A DNA stretch of 64,000 bases, taken from assembly GCF_012103215.1 (NCBI RefSeq), contig NZ_JAAVNE010000030.1, forward strand, positions 1 to 64,000. Reading direction: 5' to 3'. Below the pieces are notes generated by a model. That model worked only from the letters and a program-made list of their open reading frames with translations, ran no database searches and was not told the origin of the DNA. The position numbers and the translations under genes are program-made. Below, piece after piece: positions 34,739 to 42,930 of this stretch. The number at the start of each line of letters is the position of its first letter. The first letter of the stretch is position 1. This stretch comes from Falsiroseomonas selenitidurans. Its GTDB lineage: Bacteria > Pseudomonadota > Alphaproteobacteria > Acetobacterales > Acetobacteraceae.

Positions 34739-35670
34739 TGGCGGTTCTTCTTTCCACCCGCCGGGAAGCGATGGCCGATTGGCGCGCCGCGCTGCTGGCG
34801 GTGGACCCGACGCTCGAGATCCGGATGTTCCCGGAGGCCGGCGACCCGGCCTCGATCGAGGCCGCGGTGGTCTGGACCGCGCATGACATGGCGGAGCTGC
34901 GGCGCTACCCCAATCTGCGGCTGATCGTTTCCATGGGCGCCGGGGTGGACCATCTGCTGCGCCCGCCGGGGCCGCCGCCGGGCATTCCGGTGGCCCGGCT
35001 GGTGGACCGCATGCTGACCACGCAGATGGGCGAGTGGGTGCTGCTGAACGTGCTGCGCTTCCATCGGCAGGATCCCGACTACCGGGCGCAGCAGCGCGAC
35101 CGCGTCTGGCAGGAACTGCCCGCGCCGGTGACGGCGGAAACGCCGGTGGGCTTCCTGGGTCTCGGGGAACTCGGCACCCATGCGGCCGGGCTGCTGCGTG
35201 GCCTGGGCTTTCCCGTGCTCGGCTGGTCGCGCCGGCCGAAGCAGGTGCCGGGGGTGGAGGGCTTCCACGGCGCCGATGGCCTGGCGGCAATGGCCGCGCG
35301 GTCCCGCATCCTGGTCTGCCTGCTGCCGCTGACGCCGGAAACGCGAGGCCTTGTCGATGCCCGTCTGCTCGGACGGCTGCCGCGCGGCGCCTTCCTGGTG
35401 AACGGGGCGCGCGGTGGGCATGTGGTGGATGCGGACCTGCTGGCGGCGCTGGACAGTGGCCAGGTGGCCGGCGCCGCGCTGGATGTCTTCACGCCGGAGC
35501 CGCTGCCGCCGGCGCATCCCTATTGGGCGCATCCGCGCGTGGTGATGACGCCGCACGCCGCCAGCATCACCATCCCGGCCAGTGCCGCGCCGCAGGTGGT
35601 GGAGAACCTGCATCGCGCCCGGCGGGGCGAGGCGCTGCTCAACCTGGTGGACTTCGCCGCCGGCTACTGA
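34738..35670 (+). CDS. D-2-hydroxyacid dehydrogenase (glyoxylate/hydroxypyruvate reductase type)
   Basis: 310-residue NAD(P)H-dependent enzyme. The catalytic Arg is in NGARGGHVVD, Glu in FTPEPLPPAHPYW and His in VVMTPHAASITIP. The dinucleotide fold has GFLGLGELGTHAAGLLRGLG, followed by SRRPK, whose Arg pattern suggests NADPH. SMGAGVDHLL is typical of the GhrA group that reduces glyoxylate and hydroxypyruvate. Start overlaps the previous stop (TGATG). Confidence 0.9.
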   Translation: MAVLLSTRREAMADWRAALLAVDPTLEIRMFPEAGDPASIEAAVVWTAHDMAELRRYPNLRLIVSMGAGVDHLLRPPGPPPGIPVARLVDRMLTTQMGEWVLLNVLRFHRQDPDYRAQQRDRVWQELPAPVTAETPVGFLGLGELGTHAAGLLRGLGFPVLGWSRRPKQVPGVEGFHGADGLAAMAARSRILVCLLPLTPETRGLVDARLLGRLPRGAFLVNGARGGHVVDADLLAALDSGQVAGAALDVFTPEPLPPAHPYWAHPRVVMTPHAASITIPASAAPQVVENLHRARRGEALLNLVDFAAGY

Positions 35671-35786
35671 GCGTTTGTCAATGAAGGCCCGAAAGCGCCA
35701 GAAGGTTCAGGAGAAATCCCGAACATGTCAGCGGGCCATCAAGACACCAACGCGCTCCTTTCAGACACGCCGGGCCGGCGAGAGCA

Positions 35787-36170
35787 TCAGCCGGCCTTGC
35801 GTGCTTCGTCCGGTACCACGGTTTCCCGCGCCGTCTGCTCCGCCACCGTCATGATGCCGCGCATGTCCCGCAGGAAGGCGGCGCCCTTCAGGGTGCGCTG
35901 CACCAGGACGGAGCGGCGGTCCATCGGGTCCACCTTGCGGCGGGCGAGGTCGAGTTCGCCCAGCCGGTCCAGCGCGCGGGTGATGGCGGGCTTGGAGACG
36001 TTGAGCTCCGCCGCCAGGCCGCGCACCGTGTGCGGCCCGTCCGTCAGATAGACGGTCAGGAACACGCCGAGCTGTCGGGCGGAGAGGTCCGGCCCGTCGC
36101 GGCGTACCAGCGCCACGACGGTATCGCGGAGAATGCCGACCAACTGGTCGGAGGATGTCTGGGTGGCCAT
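35787..36170 (-). CDS. MarR-family transcriptional regulator
   Basis: 127-residue winged-helix regulator. DLSARQLGVFLTVYLTDGPH and TVRGLAAELNVSKPAITRAL (recognition helix) are followed by DRLGELDLARRKVDPMDRRS, the MarR wing. Start at MATQTSSDQ; a longer form from 36332 would add a low-complexity Gly/Arg leader and is unlikely. Its target and ligand are unknown. It lies downstream of an M17 aminopeptidase on the same strand, 169 bases apart. Confidence 0.87.
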   Translation of the reverse strand: MATQTSSDQLVGILRDTVVALVRRDGPDLSARQLGVFLTVYLTDGPHTVRGLAAELNVSKPAITRALDRLGELDLARRKVDPMDRRSVLVQRTLKGAAFLRDMRGIMTVAEQTARETVVPDEARKAG

Positions 36171-36339
36171 GCTGTCTGTTCCTTCCTCGGCGCGGCCACG
36201 GCTTGGCGGCGCCGCTTTGGCGGCGCCGGCTCGGCCCCTGCCACGCCCTTCTGATATCCCGCCCTGCGGAGCGTGCTGCTGCGACCTGCCCTTGTCAGAG
36301 CGCCGCGCGCCAGAAAGTTCCCGTTTCATCTCAAATTCG

Positions 36340-37734
36340 TTACCGTCCTGGGTTGGCCTGTCCGGTCGCCAGCTTTGCCACGGCGTGGGCGATGGCCCGC
36401 GCGGCGTGGATTTCGCCACCTTCCGGTCGCCCCGGCCGGGTCTGGTCATTCCACGCGTACAGATCGAAGTGCGCCCAGCGTACATCGTTCGGTACGAAGT
36501 GTTGCAGGAAAAGTGCTGCAATGACCGCGCCAGCCATGGGCTTGGTGCTTACGTTGTTGAGGTCGGCGACCGGGCTGTCCAGCCACGAAACGTAATTTTT
36601 TACCAGAGGAAGTTGCCACACCGCATCGTGAACAACTTGTCCAGCACAGTGAATACTTTGTGCGAGCTCTGAATCATTGCTGAACAGGGCCGGAAGATCC
36701 GGTCCCAGCGCGACTCGGGCCGCGCCGGTCAGCGTCGCCGCATCCAGGATCAGGTCCGGCGCGTGTTCGCCAGCGAAGGCCAGCAGATCCGCCAGCACCA
36801 GGCGACCCTCGGCATCGGTGTTGCCGATCTCCACTGTCAGGCCCTTGCGGGTGCGGATCACGTCCATCGGCCGGAAGGCGGCGCCGGAGACGCTGTTCTC
36901 CACCGCACCGACCAGCAGCAGCAGGCGGATCGGCGCCTGGGCCCGCATCAGCATCTCGGCGGCCGCAATCATCGCGGCGGCGCCGCCCATGTCCTTCTTC
37001 ATGCGCAGCATGGCGCCGGCCGGCTTCAGGTCCAGCCCCCCGGTATCGAAGCAGACGCCCTTGCCGCACAGCGCCACCAGCGGGCCGTCCGCGGCCCCTT
37101 CCCAGCGCAGCACCGCAACCTGCGGGGCGCGCGGGCTGCCCTGCCCGACCGCGTGGATGGCGGGGAAGCCCTGTTCCAGCGCCGCGCCGGCGATCAGCTC
37201 GAAGGCCGCGCCCTGCGCCGCGGCCAGGCGCTGCACCGCGGCGGCGAGTTCCGCCGGGCCCAGCAGATTGGCGGGCGTGTTGATCAGGTCGCGCCCGGCC
37301 TGGATCGCCGCCGCCTGCTGCTGCGCCGCGTCGCTGCCGGGCGGTGCGGCAAGCCGGGCCGGCTGGCGTCCCTGGCGGGATTTCAGCCCGGCGAAGCGAT
37401 AGGCGCCCAGGCACCAGCCAAGGGTCGCGGCCACCGCATCCGGCGCGCCCTGCAGCCGCCAGGCGGTGCCTTCCGGCAGGCTGAAGGGCAGGGCGCCATA
37501 GGCCCAGGGGCTGGCGGCGAGGATGGGGTCGGCACCCAGCCCAAGCACTGCGCCGGCCAGGCCTTCGGGGCCCGGCAGCAGGCGAAGCTCCTGCGCCTTG
37601 GCGGCAAAGCCACTGGCGCGCAGGAAGGCGGCCGTGGCGGTTGGCAGCCCGGCCAGCCAGAGGTCCAGCGCGTCTGGCGTCACCGCCTGCAGCGGCAGCG
37701 CACCCTCCTCGGTGGCGATCAGGCACTCGAGCAT
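36340..37734 (-). CDS. Leucyl aminopeptidase family protein (M17)
   Basis: 464-residue metallopeptidase removing N-terminal residues. Catalytic and metal-binding motifs: GKGVCFDTGGLDLKPAG, MKKDMGGAAAM, EIGNTDAEGRLVLADLL, and late ATLTGAARVALG and WAHFDLYAWNDQTRPGRPEG. The N-terminal domain is short, as in the PepB/alphaproteobacterial type. The last ~70-110 codons (about 36480-36680) have clearly lower GC than the rest, with codons such as ATT, AGT and AAT, hinting at recombination. The reading frame stays intact. Confidence 0.92.
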   Translation of the reverse strand: MLECLIATEEGALPLQAVTPDALDLWLAGLPTATAAFLRASGFAAKAQELRLLPGPEGLAGAVLGLGADPILAASPWAYGALPFSLPEGTAWRLQGAPDAVAATLGWCLGAYRFAGLKSRQGRQPARLAAPPGSDAAQQQAAAIQAGRDLINTPANLLGPAELAAAVQRLAAAQGAAFELIAGAALEQGFPAIHAVGQGSPRAPQVAVLRWEGAADGPLVALCGKGVCFDTGGLDLKPAGAMLRMKKDMGGAAAMIAAAEMLMRAQAPIRLLLLVGAVENSVSGAAFRPMDVIRTRKGLTVEIGNTDAEGRLVLADLLAFAGEHAPDLILDAATLTGAARVALGPDLPALFSNDSELAQSIHCAGQVVHDAVWQLPLVKNYVSWLDSPVADLNNVSTKPMAGAVIAALFLQHFVPNDVRWAHFDLYAWNDQTRPGRPEGGEIHAARAIAHAVAKLATGQANPGR

Positions 37735-38022
37735 GACAACTCCGCAGGGACGCGCACAGGGATGCGCGGTGGGATGCACAGGCTTGGCGACGGGAGTACG
37801 GCGAACCGTCGCGGTGGCAGGCTAACACGCCGGCGAAAAACAACCATAGGATGTAATGCGCCCGGTGAGGACTTGGCCGGCTTCCGACCGGTCAGGCTGG
37901 ATGCTAGACCGGATCGACCGCGGCGTGGCGCCCGGAATTCGCTCAATCTTGTTGATTTGTGTCCATCCTCGGGGGGGCGGACGCGCCCAACCGATCCCGA
38001 ATGCCCAGAAAGGGACCGGCCC

Positions 38023-39120
38023 ATGCGAATCCTGCTCTGGTACTGGGGGCGCCGCGGGGGCGGCGCGCAGTTCACGCTGGGCCTGGCCCAGGCCCTGGCA
38101 GCGCGGCCGGATGTCTCGCTTCGCCTGTCGCTCTCAGCGCAAGGTGAATTGCTGGACACGTTCCGAAAATTGATCGTTCCGACCGACATTGTGGACACCT
38201 ACAGCGATCTGGCCGGTTTTGCCATGGCGTTGCCGAGAATTCCGGCGCTCCGCCACAATTTGATGCAATCGGCGAATGAAGCCACGGTGGTGGTCTCCGG
38301 CATGACACATCTCTGGACGCCGCTGGTGGCGCCGGGCCTCGCCCGCGCCGGCCACGCCTTCGTCCCGGTGGTGCACGACGCCACGCCGCATCCCGGCGAT
38401 TTCGGCTGGGCCTGGAACTGGCGCCTGGGGCGGGAGCTGGATGCGGCGCGGGCGGCGGTGGCGCTCTCGGCGCCGGTAGCGCAGGCGCTGGCCCGGCGGC
38501 GCCCGGCCCTGCCGCTGATCCGCATGGAACTGCCGGCGCTTCTCACCGGCCCGCTGCCGCCACGCAGGCCGGCCCCGCCCGGCGCGCTGCGGCTGCTCTT
38601 CTTCGGGCGGATGCGGGCCTACAAGGGTCTCGACCTGCTGCGCGACGCCTTCCGCACCCTTCACCAGGCGCATCCCGGCGCGACGCTGCGCGTGGTGGGG
38701 GAGGGTGATGTGGAAGCCTGCGCCCCGGGCCTGGCGGCGCTGCCCGGCGTGCGGGTGGAGAGCCGCTGGGTGGCGGAGGACGGCATCCCCGCCCTGCTGG
38801 CCGAGGCCGATGCCCTGGTCGCCCCCTATCGGGAGGCCAGCCAGTCCGGCGTGATTCCGCAGGCGCTGGCGATGGGCGTGCCGGTGGTGGCGACGCCGGT
38901 GGGCGGGCTGTCCGGGCAGTTGCCGCCTGGCGCTGGCGGCGTCCTGGCCGGTGCGGTCACGGCGGCGGCGCTGGCCGCGGCGCTGGCGCGGCTGTTCGAG
39001 CCCGGGGTGCTGGACCGCCTGCGGCAGGAGGCCAAGGCGGCCGGCGCGGCGCGATGCGACTGGGCGGCGGCGGCGGACACCCTGCTGGCTGGTCTGGACC
39101 GGGTGCTTTCGGCCGGTTGA
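38023..39120 (+). CDS. Glycosyltransferase family 4-like
   Basis: 365-residue GT-B fold enzyme. The acceptor-binding N-terminus starts MRILLWYWGRRGGGAQFTLG; the donor domain has LRLLFFGRMRAYKGLDLLRD, VVGEGDVEACAPGL, ALLAEADALVAPYREASQSG and PQALAMGVPVVATPVGG. It should transfer a sugar from a nucleotide sugar to a cell-surface glycan or lipid. AAAGGGA before the ATG is a good RBS. Codons about 40-90 are lower in GC than the rest. No other glycan genes are adjacent apart from a methyltransferase nearby. Confidence 0.9.
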   Translation: MRILLWYWGRRGGGAQFTLGLAQALAARPDVSLRLSLSAQGELLDTFRKLIVPTDIVDTYSDLAGFAMALPRIPALRHNLMQSANEATVVVSGMTHLWTPLVAPGLARAGHAFVPVVHDATPHPGDFGWAWNWRLGRELDAARAAVALSAPVAQALARRRPALPLIRMELPALLTGPLPPRRPAPPGALRLLFFGRMRAYKGLDLLRDAFRTLHQAHPGATLRVVGEGDVEACAPGLAALPGVRVESRWVAEDGIPALLAEADALVAPYREASQSGVIPQALAMGVPVVATPVGGLSGQLPPGAGGVLAGAVTAAALAAALARLFEPGVLDRLRQEAKAAGAARCDWAAAADTLLAGLDRVLSAG

Positions 39121-39132
39121 GCGCCTGCGGCG

Positions 39133-39345
39133 TCAGCGCAGCAGCAGGCCGGTGGACCATTCCAGGATGCCGAGCGCGAAGATCACCGCGCCGATGCCGT
39201 ACAGGATCGGCGGCGGCACCGGGGTGACGCGCAGCGCCAGCAGCGCCAGCGTGCCGAACAGCGCCCGCCAGAAGCTGGCACCGAGCAGGAGCAGGCCGAG
39301 GAAGGTGAACCCGGCGAACCAGACGGCCCGCATCATCCGCAGCAT
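39133..39345 (-). CDS. Small two-helix membrane protein
   Basis: 70-residue protein with two strong membrane helices (WFAGFTFLGLLLLGASFWRA; PPPILYGIGAVIFALGILEW) joined by LLALRVTPVP. It ends LLLR 12 bases from the glycosyltransferase stop, convergent. A methyltransferase diverges upstream. No known family; the hydrophobic pattern and clean start (MLRMMRAVWF) support coding, but only moderately. Confidence 0.5.
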   Translation of the reverse strand: MLRMMRAVWFAGFTFLGLLLLGASFWRALFGTLALLALRVTPVPPPILYGIGAVIFALGILEWSTGLLLR

Positions 39346-39491
39346 GCCCGCGTCATTCCGTTCCGGTTGTACATCGCCCTTCTGGCGCAGGGCCACCGGG
39401 CACACAAGCCGCAGGGCGCGCACCGCCGGCGGGTTGCGCTTGGCGGCCGCCTGCTCAACTTTCGCGGTGGCTGGCCGAGGACCTTCGCTGC

Positions 39492-40580
39492 GTGACCCAT
39501 CCCCTGCTGCGCGACATCGCCCTGCTGCTGCCGCCGCTGCGGCGCCTGGTACAAGGCCGCGACGCTGCCCGTGCCGAACGCGATTGCCTGCGCGCGGCGC
39601 TGGAGGCGCGGATCGCCCGGCTGGAGGAGATCGCCACCGAGGCCCGCGCCGAGGCCGCCCGCCTTGCGGAGGCCGCGGCGCAGGAGCGGGAGGCGCAGCA
39701 CAGGCGGGATGCGGCGGCGCGCATGGCGGAGGGCAACGCCCGGGTGGAGCAGGCGCTGTCGTTGGTGCGCCAGGAATATACGGTGCTGCCGCGCTTCGGC
39801 TTCCACCAGCCGCTGGACTACGAGACGGACAGCCTGCCGCCACGCTTCGGTGCCCCCGTGCTGCGGGACGGGGAAGCCCTGCCCCTGCCGGCGCCGGAGG
39901 ACCGCTTCGGCTACCCGGCGGAGGATGCCGCCTATCTGCGCATGGGGGCGATGGACGCCGCCATCATCCGCCAGGCCATCGACCGCCACCTGGGGCCGCG
40001 GGAAGGGCTGGCGCTGCTGGATTTCGGCTGTTCCTCCGGCCGCGTGCTGCGGCATTTCGAGGCGGAGCGCCGGGCAAGCGGCTGGCACCTGCACGGCGTG
40101 GACATCCAGGCGCGGCCGATCGAATGGCTGCGCCTGCACTTCCCGCCGGACTACACCGTCTCCACCGGCACGGTGCAGCCGCATCTGGCCTATCCGGACA
40201 ACAGTCTGGACGTGATCTACGGCTTCAGCGTCTTCACCCACATCAAGTATCTCTGGGACATGTGGCTGATGGAGTTGCGGCGCGTGCTGAAGCCGGGCGG
40301 GCTGCTGCTGCAGACCCTCCATACGGAGACCGCCTGGGCCTTCTACCACCAGCACCGCGACGAGGACTGGGTGCGCCGCGCCCATTCGCCCCGCCTGGCG
40401 GAGGCGCCGGCGATGCCGGAGGACTGGTTCCACCATGGCGACATCGCCGTCAGCCAGGCCTTCTGGAAGGCGGAGACGGCGCGCCGCAACTGGTCCCGCT
40501 ACCTGGAGGTGCTGGAGTTGCTGCCGCCACAGCACGATTACTCGTTCCAGGACATGATGGTCTGCCGCAAGCGGGGCTGA
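39492..40580 (+). CDS. SAM-dependent methyltransferase with coiled-coil N-terminus
   Basis: 362-residue class I methyltransferase starting at GTG. Residues about 15-90 form an Ala/Glu/Arg-rich coiled coil (LEARIARLEEIATEARAEAA). The SAM-binding motif I is LALLDFGCSSGRVLRHFE (about 173-190), followed by HGVDIQARPIEWL, then PDNSLDVIYGFSVFTHI and LRRVLKPGGLLLQTLH. It resembles methyltransferases of surface-glycan loci. Its TGA directly abuts a composite repeat element. Confidence 0.87.
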   Translation: MTHPLLRDIALLLPPLRRLVQGRDAARAERDCLRAALEARIARLEEIATEARAEAARLAEAAAQEREAQHRRDAAARMAEGNARVEQALSLVRQEYTVLPRFGFHQPLDYETDSLPPRFGAPVLRDGEALPLPAPEDRFGYPAEDAAYLRMGAMDAAIIRQAIDRHLGPREGLALLDFGCSSGRVLRHFEAERRASGWHLHGVDIQARPIEWLRLHFPPDYTVSTGTVQPHLAYPDNSLDVIYGFSVFTHIKYLWDMWLMELRRVLKPGGLLLQTLHTETAWAFYHQHRDEDWVRRAHSPRLAEAPAMPEDWFHHGDIAVSQAFWKAETARRNWSRYLEVLELLPPQHDYSFQDMMVCRKRG

Positions 40581-40760
40581 GAGACCGCTGGAGAATGCCG
40601 CCGAACCGACCCGCTGGTGTTCTCAAACGGTCTCTTGCACCGAAGCCCGGTGATCGTGACCGATCCCCGCCTCAATCGCCGGCTTGGCTGCGCGCCGGAT
40701 TGGCGCGGCGGCCACCCGGCCGCTCACCCGCCTTCGGCGGGCGCAGCGTCCGATCGATGG
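40581..40760 (+). repeat. Composite intergenic element, copy L
   Basis: Starts right after the methyltransferase TGA. Part 1 (40581-40635) is a nested palindrome: GAGACCG...CGGTCTC outside and GAGAA...TTCTC inside. Part 2 (40649-40760) carries CGGCTTGGCT, GGCCGCTC and CCCGCC-TTC-GGCGGG hairpins. Part 2 is an inverted match to 42751-42876 (about 80% by eye) and a direct relative of copy A at 21112. Confidence 0.75.
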
Positions 40761-40811
40761 GCGTTGCCATGAACCGTTCGCGTGTCTGGTCGGGGGATGC
40801 ACCGCCCTGGG

Positions 40812-42671
40812 CTACAGGATGAAGGGCTCCGGCGGGTTGTTCGCGGCCAGACGCGGGACGTCGATCTCATGGATGCCGCCGACGCCAAAGCCCAGCCATT
40901 CGGTGCCGGTCCAGGCATATTCGTATTCGTTGCCGATGCCCCATTCGCTGGCCGACTGCCCGTTCTGGCCCCAGGAGCGCGTCGGCAGCCAGCGATCGCT
41001 GTTGCCGTCGTAATAGTCCGTGATCCACAGCGTGCCGTCGCGGATGTTGGTGGGGTTGGGGTGGTCCCACTTGGCGTAGATCTCGTAGTAGCCGAAGGCG
41101 CCCTGCAGCCGGTCGCCAACCTCGAAACGGGCGAAATCCTCGCTCAGCCAGCCGGCATAGAGGTCGCCGGAATCACTGTAGAAGGCCCAGGCGTAGAAGC
41201 CGTCCGGCCCGAGGTCGAGCTGGTAGATGCCACCCTGGCCGAAATCATCCCATTCCACGCCGTCCCAGGCGTAGTCGTATTCCTGTCCCAGCCCGGCCTG
41301 CGTCACCCATTGCCCGCCATTGGCCCAGGCGCGCGGCTTCAGCCAGGTCTGGGTCGGGCCGTCCAGATAGTCGGTCACCCAGACCGTGCCTTCCGGCGCG
41401 TCGCCCAGGCGCCAGGGCTTCTCGTCGTAGATGGTGTAGGTGCCGCGGGCGCCGGCAAGGGTGTCGCCGGTCGTCCAGCGGCCGGCATCCTCCACGGTGA
41501 AGCCGACATACAGGTCGCCGCTGGCGCGGTGCTGGAAATACCAGGCGAACAGGGCCGGCTGTTCCACGCTGGCCAGTAGGGCACCGGCGCGGCCGTAATC
41601 GTCCCACTCATCGCCATCCCAGGCATAGTCGAGCTCCGATCCCAGCCCGCCATAGCCGCTGGGCGCGCCGCCGAGGACGAAGCCGGAATAGCTGGTCAGC
41701 CATTGCTGCGCGCTGCTGTCGTGGTAGCCGCCGGTGGTCCAGACCGTGCCATCGGCGATCACCTGCCCGCCCAGCGAGGCCTTGCCCGTGATGGTGTAGG
41801 TGCCGCCGGCGGTGGCCACCGTGTCGCCGACGGACCAGGCGGTGTCGTGGCCCACCAGCCGGCCCAGATAGCGGTCGCCATTGCCGGCCTGGAAGCTCCA
41901 GTCCATCAGCATGTCCGGCAACCGGTCCGCCTGCAGCGCCCCGCCCTGGCCCACCTGCACCCATTCGCTGCCGTTCCAGGCGCGGTCCAGCTCGCTGCCC
42001 AGCCCGGCCTGGCCGGTCGGGGCCGCGCCGCCGCTTTCCAGGGTGAAGTCGATGCGCGCGGCGCCGTCGGTGTAGCGGGTGGTGCGCACCGTGCCCTCGA
42101 GCCCGGTCTCGCCCTGCGCCTGGCCGAAGGGGGTCTCGCTGTCGATGCGGTAGGTGCCGTGGGCGGTGCGCAGCGTGTCGCCCGGGTTCCAGTCCACGCT
42201 GTCCGCCAGCAGCGTGCCGTAGAGGATGTCGCCGCTATCGGCGCGGAAGGTCCAGCCGAACAGGCTGTCGGCCAGCGCGCCGGGGTTGGCCTGGTCCGCC
42301 CCACCCAGGCCGAAGCCGTCCCAGCCCTGGCCGTCCCAGGCCCAGTCCTGCTCGCTGCCCAGCCCGGCGCTGCCGGCGGCCGAAGCCTCGCCCCGCTGGG
42401 TCACCAGCCAGGCGCCGGTGGCATCGCGGTACCAGCCGATGGCGATCCAGCCTTCCTCCAGCCCCAAGGCGCCGAGGTCGATCGGCTGCGCATCGGCGGC
42501 GACGATGCTGTAGGTGCCATGCGCGGTCGCCAGGGTGGAGCCGACGACGTAGCGGCTGGAATCCTCCACCAGCGTGCCGCCCCAGCTGTCGCCGGAGGTG
42601 GCGCGGAAGGTCCAGGTGAAGATGCTGTCCGTGACCGAACCTGCGGCCTGCGGCAGGGGGGTGGATGACAT
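40812..42671 (-). CDS. Five-fold ~118-residue repeat protein, unknown function
   Basis: 619-residue acidic, Trp/Tyr/Gly-rich protein made of five tandem repeats of about 117-120 residues. The F-x-W-x-F ... SGD anchors lie near residues 26, 146, 264, 384 and 501. Each unit has a GDTL..A.GTY.I segment, a GT(V/L)W.T.Y.D segment and ends in G(L/I)GSE-DYAWDG-EWDDFGQGG. There is no signal peptide or membrane helix; the tail is VPRLAANNPPEPFIL, which could be a secretion or packing signal (guess). Repeat 1 is the most degenerate. It is flanked by inverted composite elements. I recognise no family; a beta-rich secreted or surface protein is likely. Confidence 0.8.
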   Translation of the reverse strand: MSSTPLPQAAGSVTDSIFTWTFRATSGDSWGGTLVEDSSRYVVGSTLATAHGTYSIVAADAQPIDLGALGLEEGWIAIGWYRDATGAWLVTQRGEASAAGSAGLGSEQDWAWDGQGWDGFGLGGADQANPGALADSLFGWTFRADSGDILYGTLLADSVDWNPGDTLRTAHGTYRIDSETPFGQAQGETGLEGTVRTTRYTDGAARIDFTLESGGAAPTGQAGLGSELDRAWNGSEWVQVGQGGALQADRLPDMLMDWSFQAGNGDRYLGRLVGHDTAWSVGDTVATAGGTYTITGKASLGGQVIADGTVWTTGGYHDSSAQQWLTSYSGFVLGGAPSGYGGLGSELDYAWDGDEWDDYGRAGALLASVEQPALFAWYFQHRASGDLYVGFTVEDAGRWTTGDTLAGARGTYTIYDEKPWRLGDAPEGTVWVTDYLDGPTQTWLKPRAWANGGQWVTQAGLGQEYDYAWDGVEWDDFGQGGIYQLDLGPDGFYAWAFYSDSGDLYAGWLSEDFARFEVGDRLQGAFGYYEIYAKWDHPNPTNIRDGTLWITDYYDGNSDRWLPTRSWGQNGQSASEWGIGNEYEYAWTGTEWLGFGVGGIHEIDVPRLAANNPPEPFIL

Positions 42672-42750
42672 GCGGCGCTCCGCGGCCCCTTGTTGGGCGG
42701 CTGGGCGCAATGTGCCGGTGGCGCGGTGAAACCGCGGTTAAGACCGAATT

Positions 42751-42894
42751 CCATGATCGGAGCCTGCGCCCGCCCAAGGCGGGCGAGCGGCCGGATGGCC
42801 GCCGCGCCAGGTGGCGCGCAGCCGGGCCGGCCCATGCCGGCGCCGGCGATCGAGGCGGTGATCGACCACGAACACCAGGATCTGGCATTCTGCC
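42751..42894 (-). repeat. Composite intergenic element, copy R (inverted)
   Basis: Read on the minus strand, it has AGAATGCC...CTGGTGTTC (42871-42891), GCCTCGATCGCCGG, CTGCGCGCC, GGCGCGGCGGCC, GGCCGCTCGCCCGCC and GCTCCGATCATGG, the order of copies A and L. It carries about 20 extra bases in the middle and lacks the GAGACC ends. It points toward the repeat-protein gene, as copy L does from the other side. Confidence 0.7.
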
Positions 42895-42930
42895 TGGCGC
42901 ACCAAGGTCCGCGCCGGGTAGAACCGGCTG

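Noticed and set aside
38951..40822. Open frame overlapping the methyltransferase in another frame
   Set aside because: Its translation is Arg/Ala/Gly-rich and extends through the intergenic repeat; the methyltransferase frame has all SAM motifs.
40581..42894. Insertion sequence around the repeat-protein gene
   Set aside because: No transposase motif in any frame and no clear target-site duplication; kept only as repeats.
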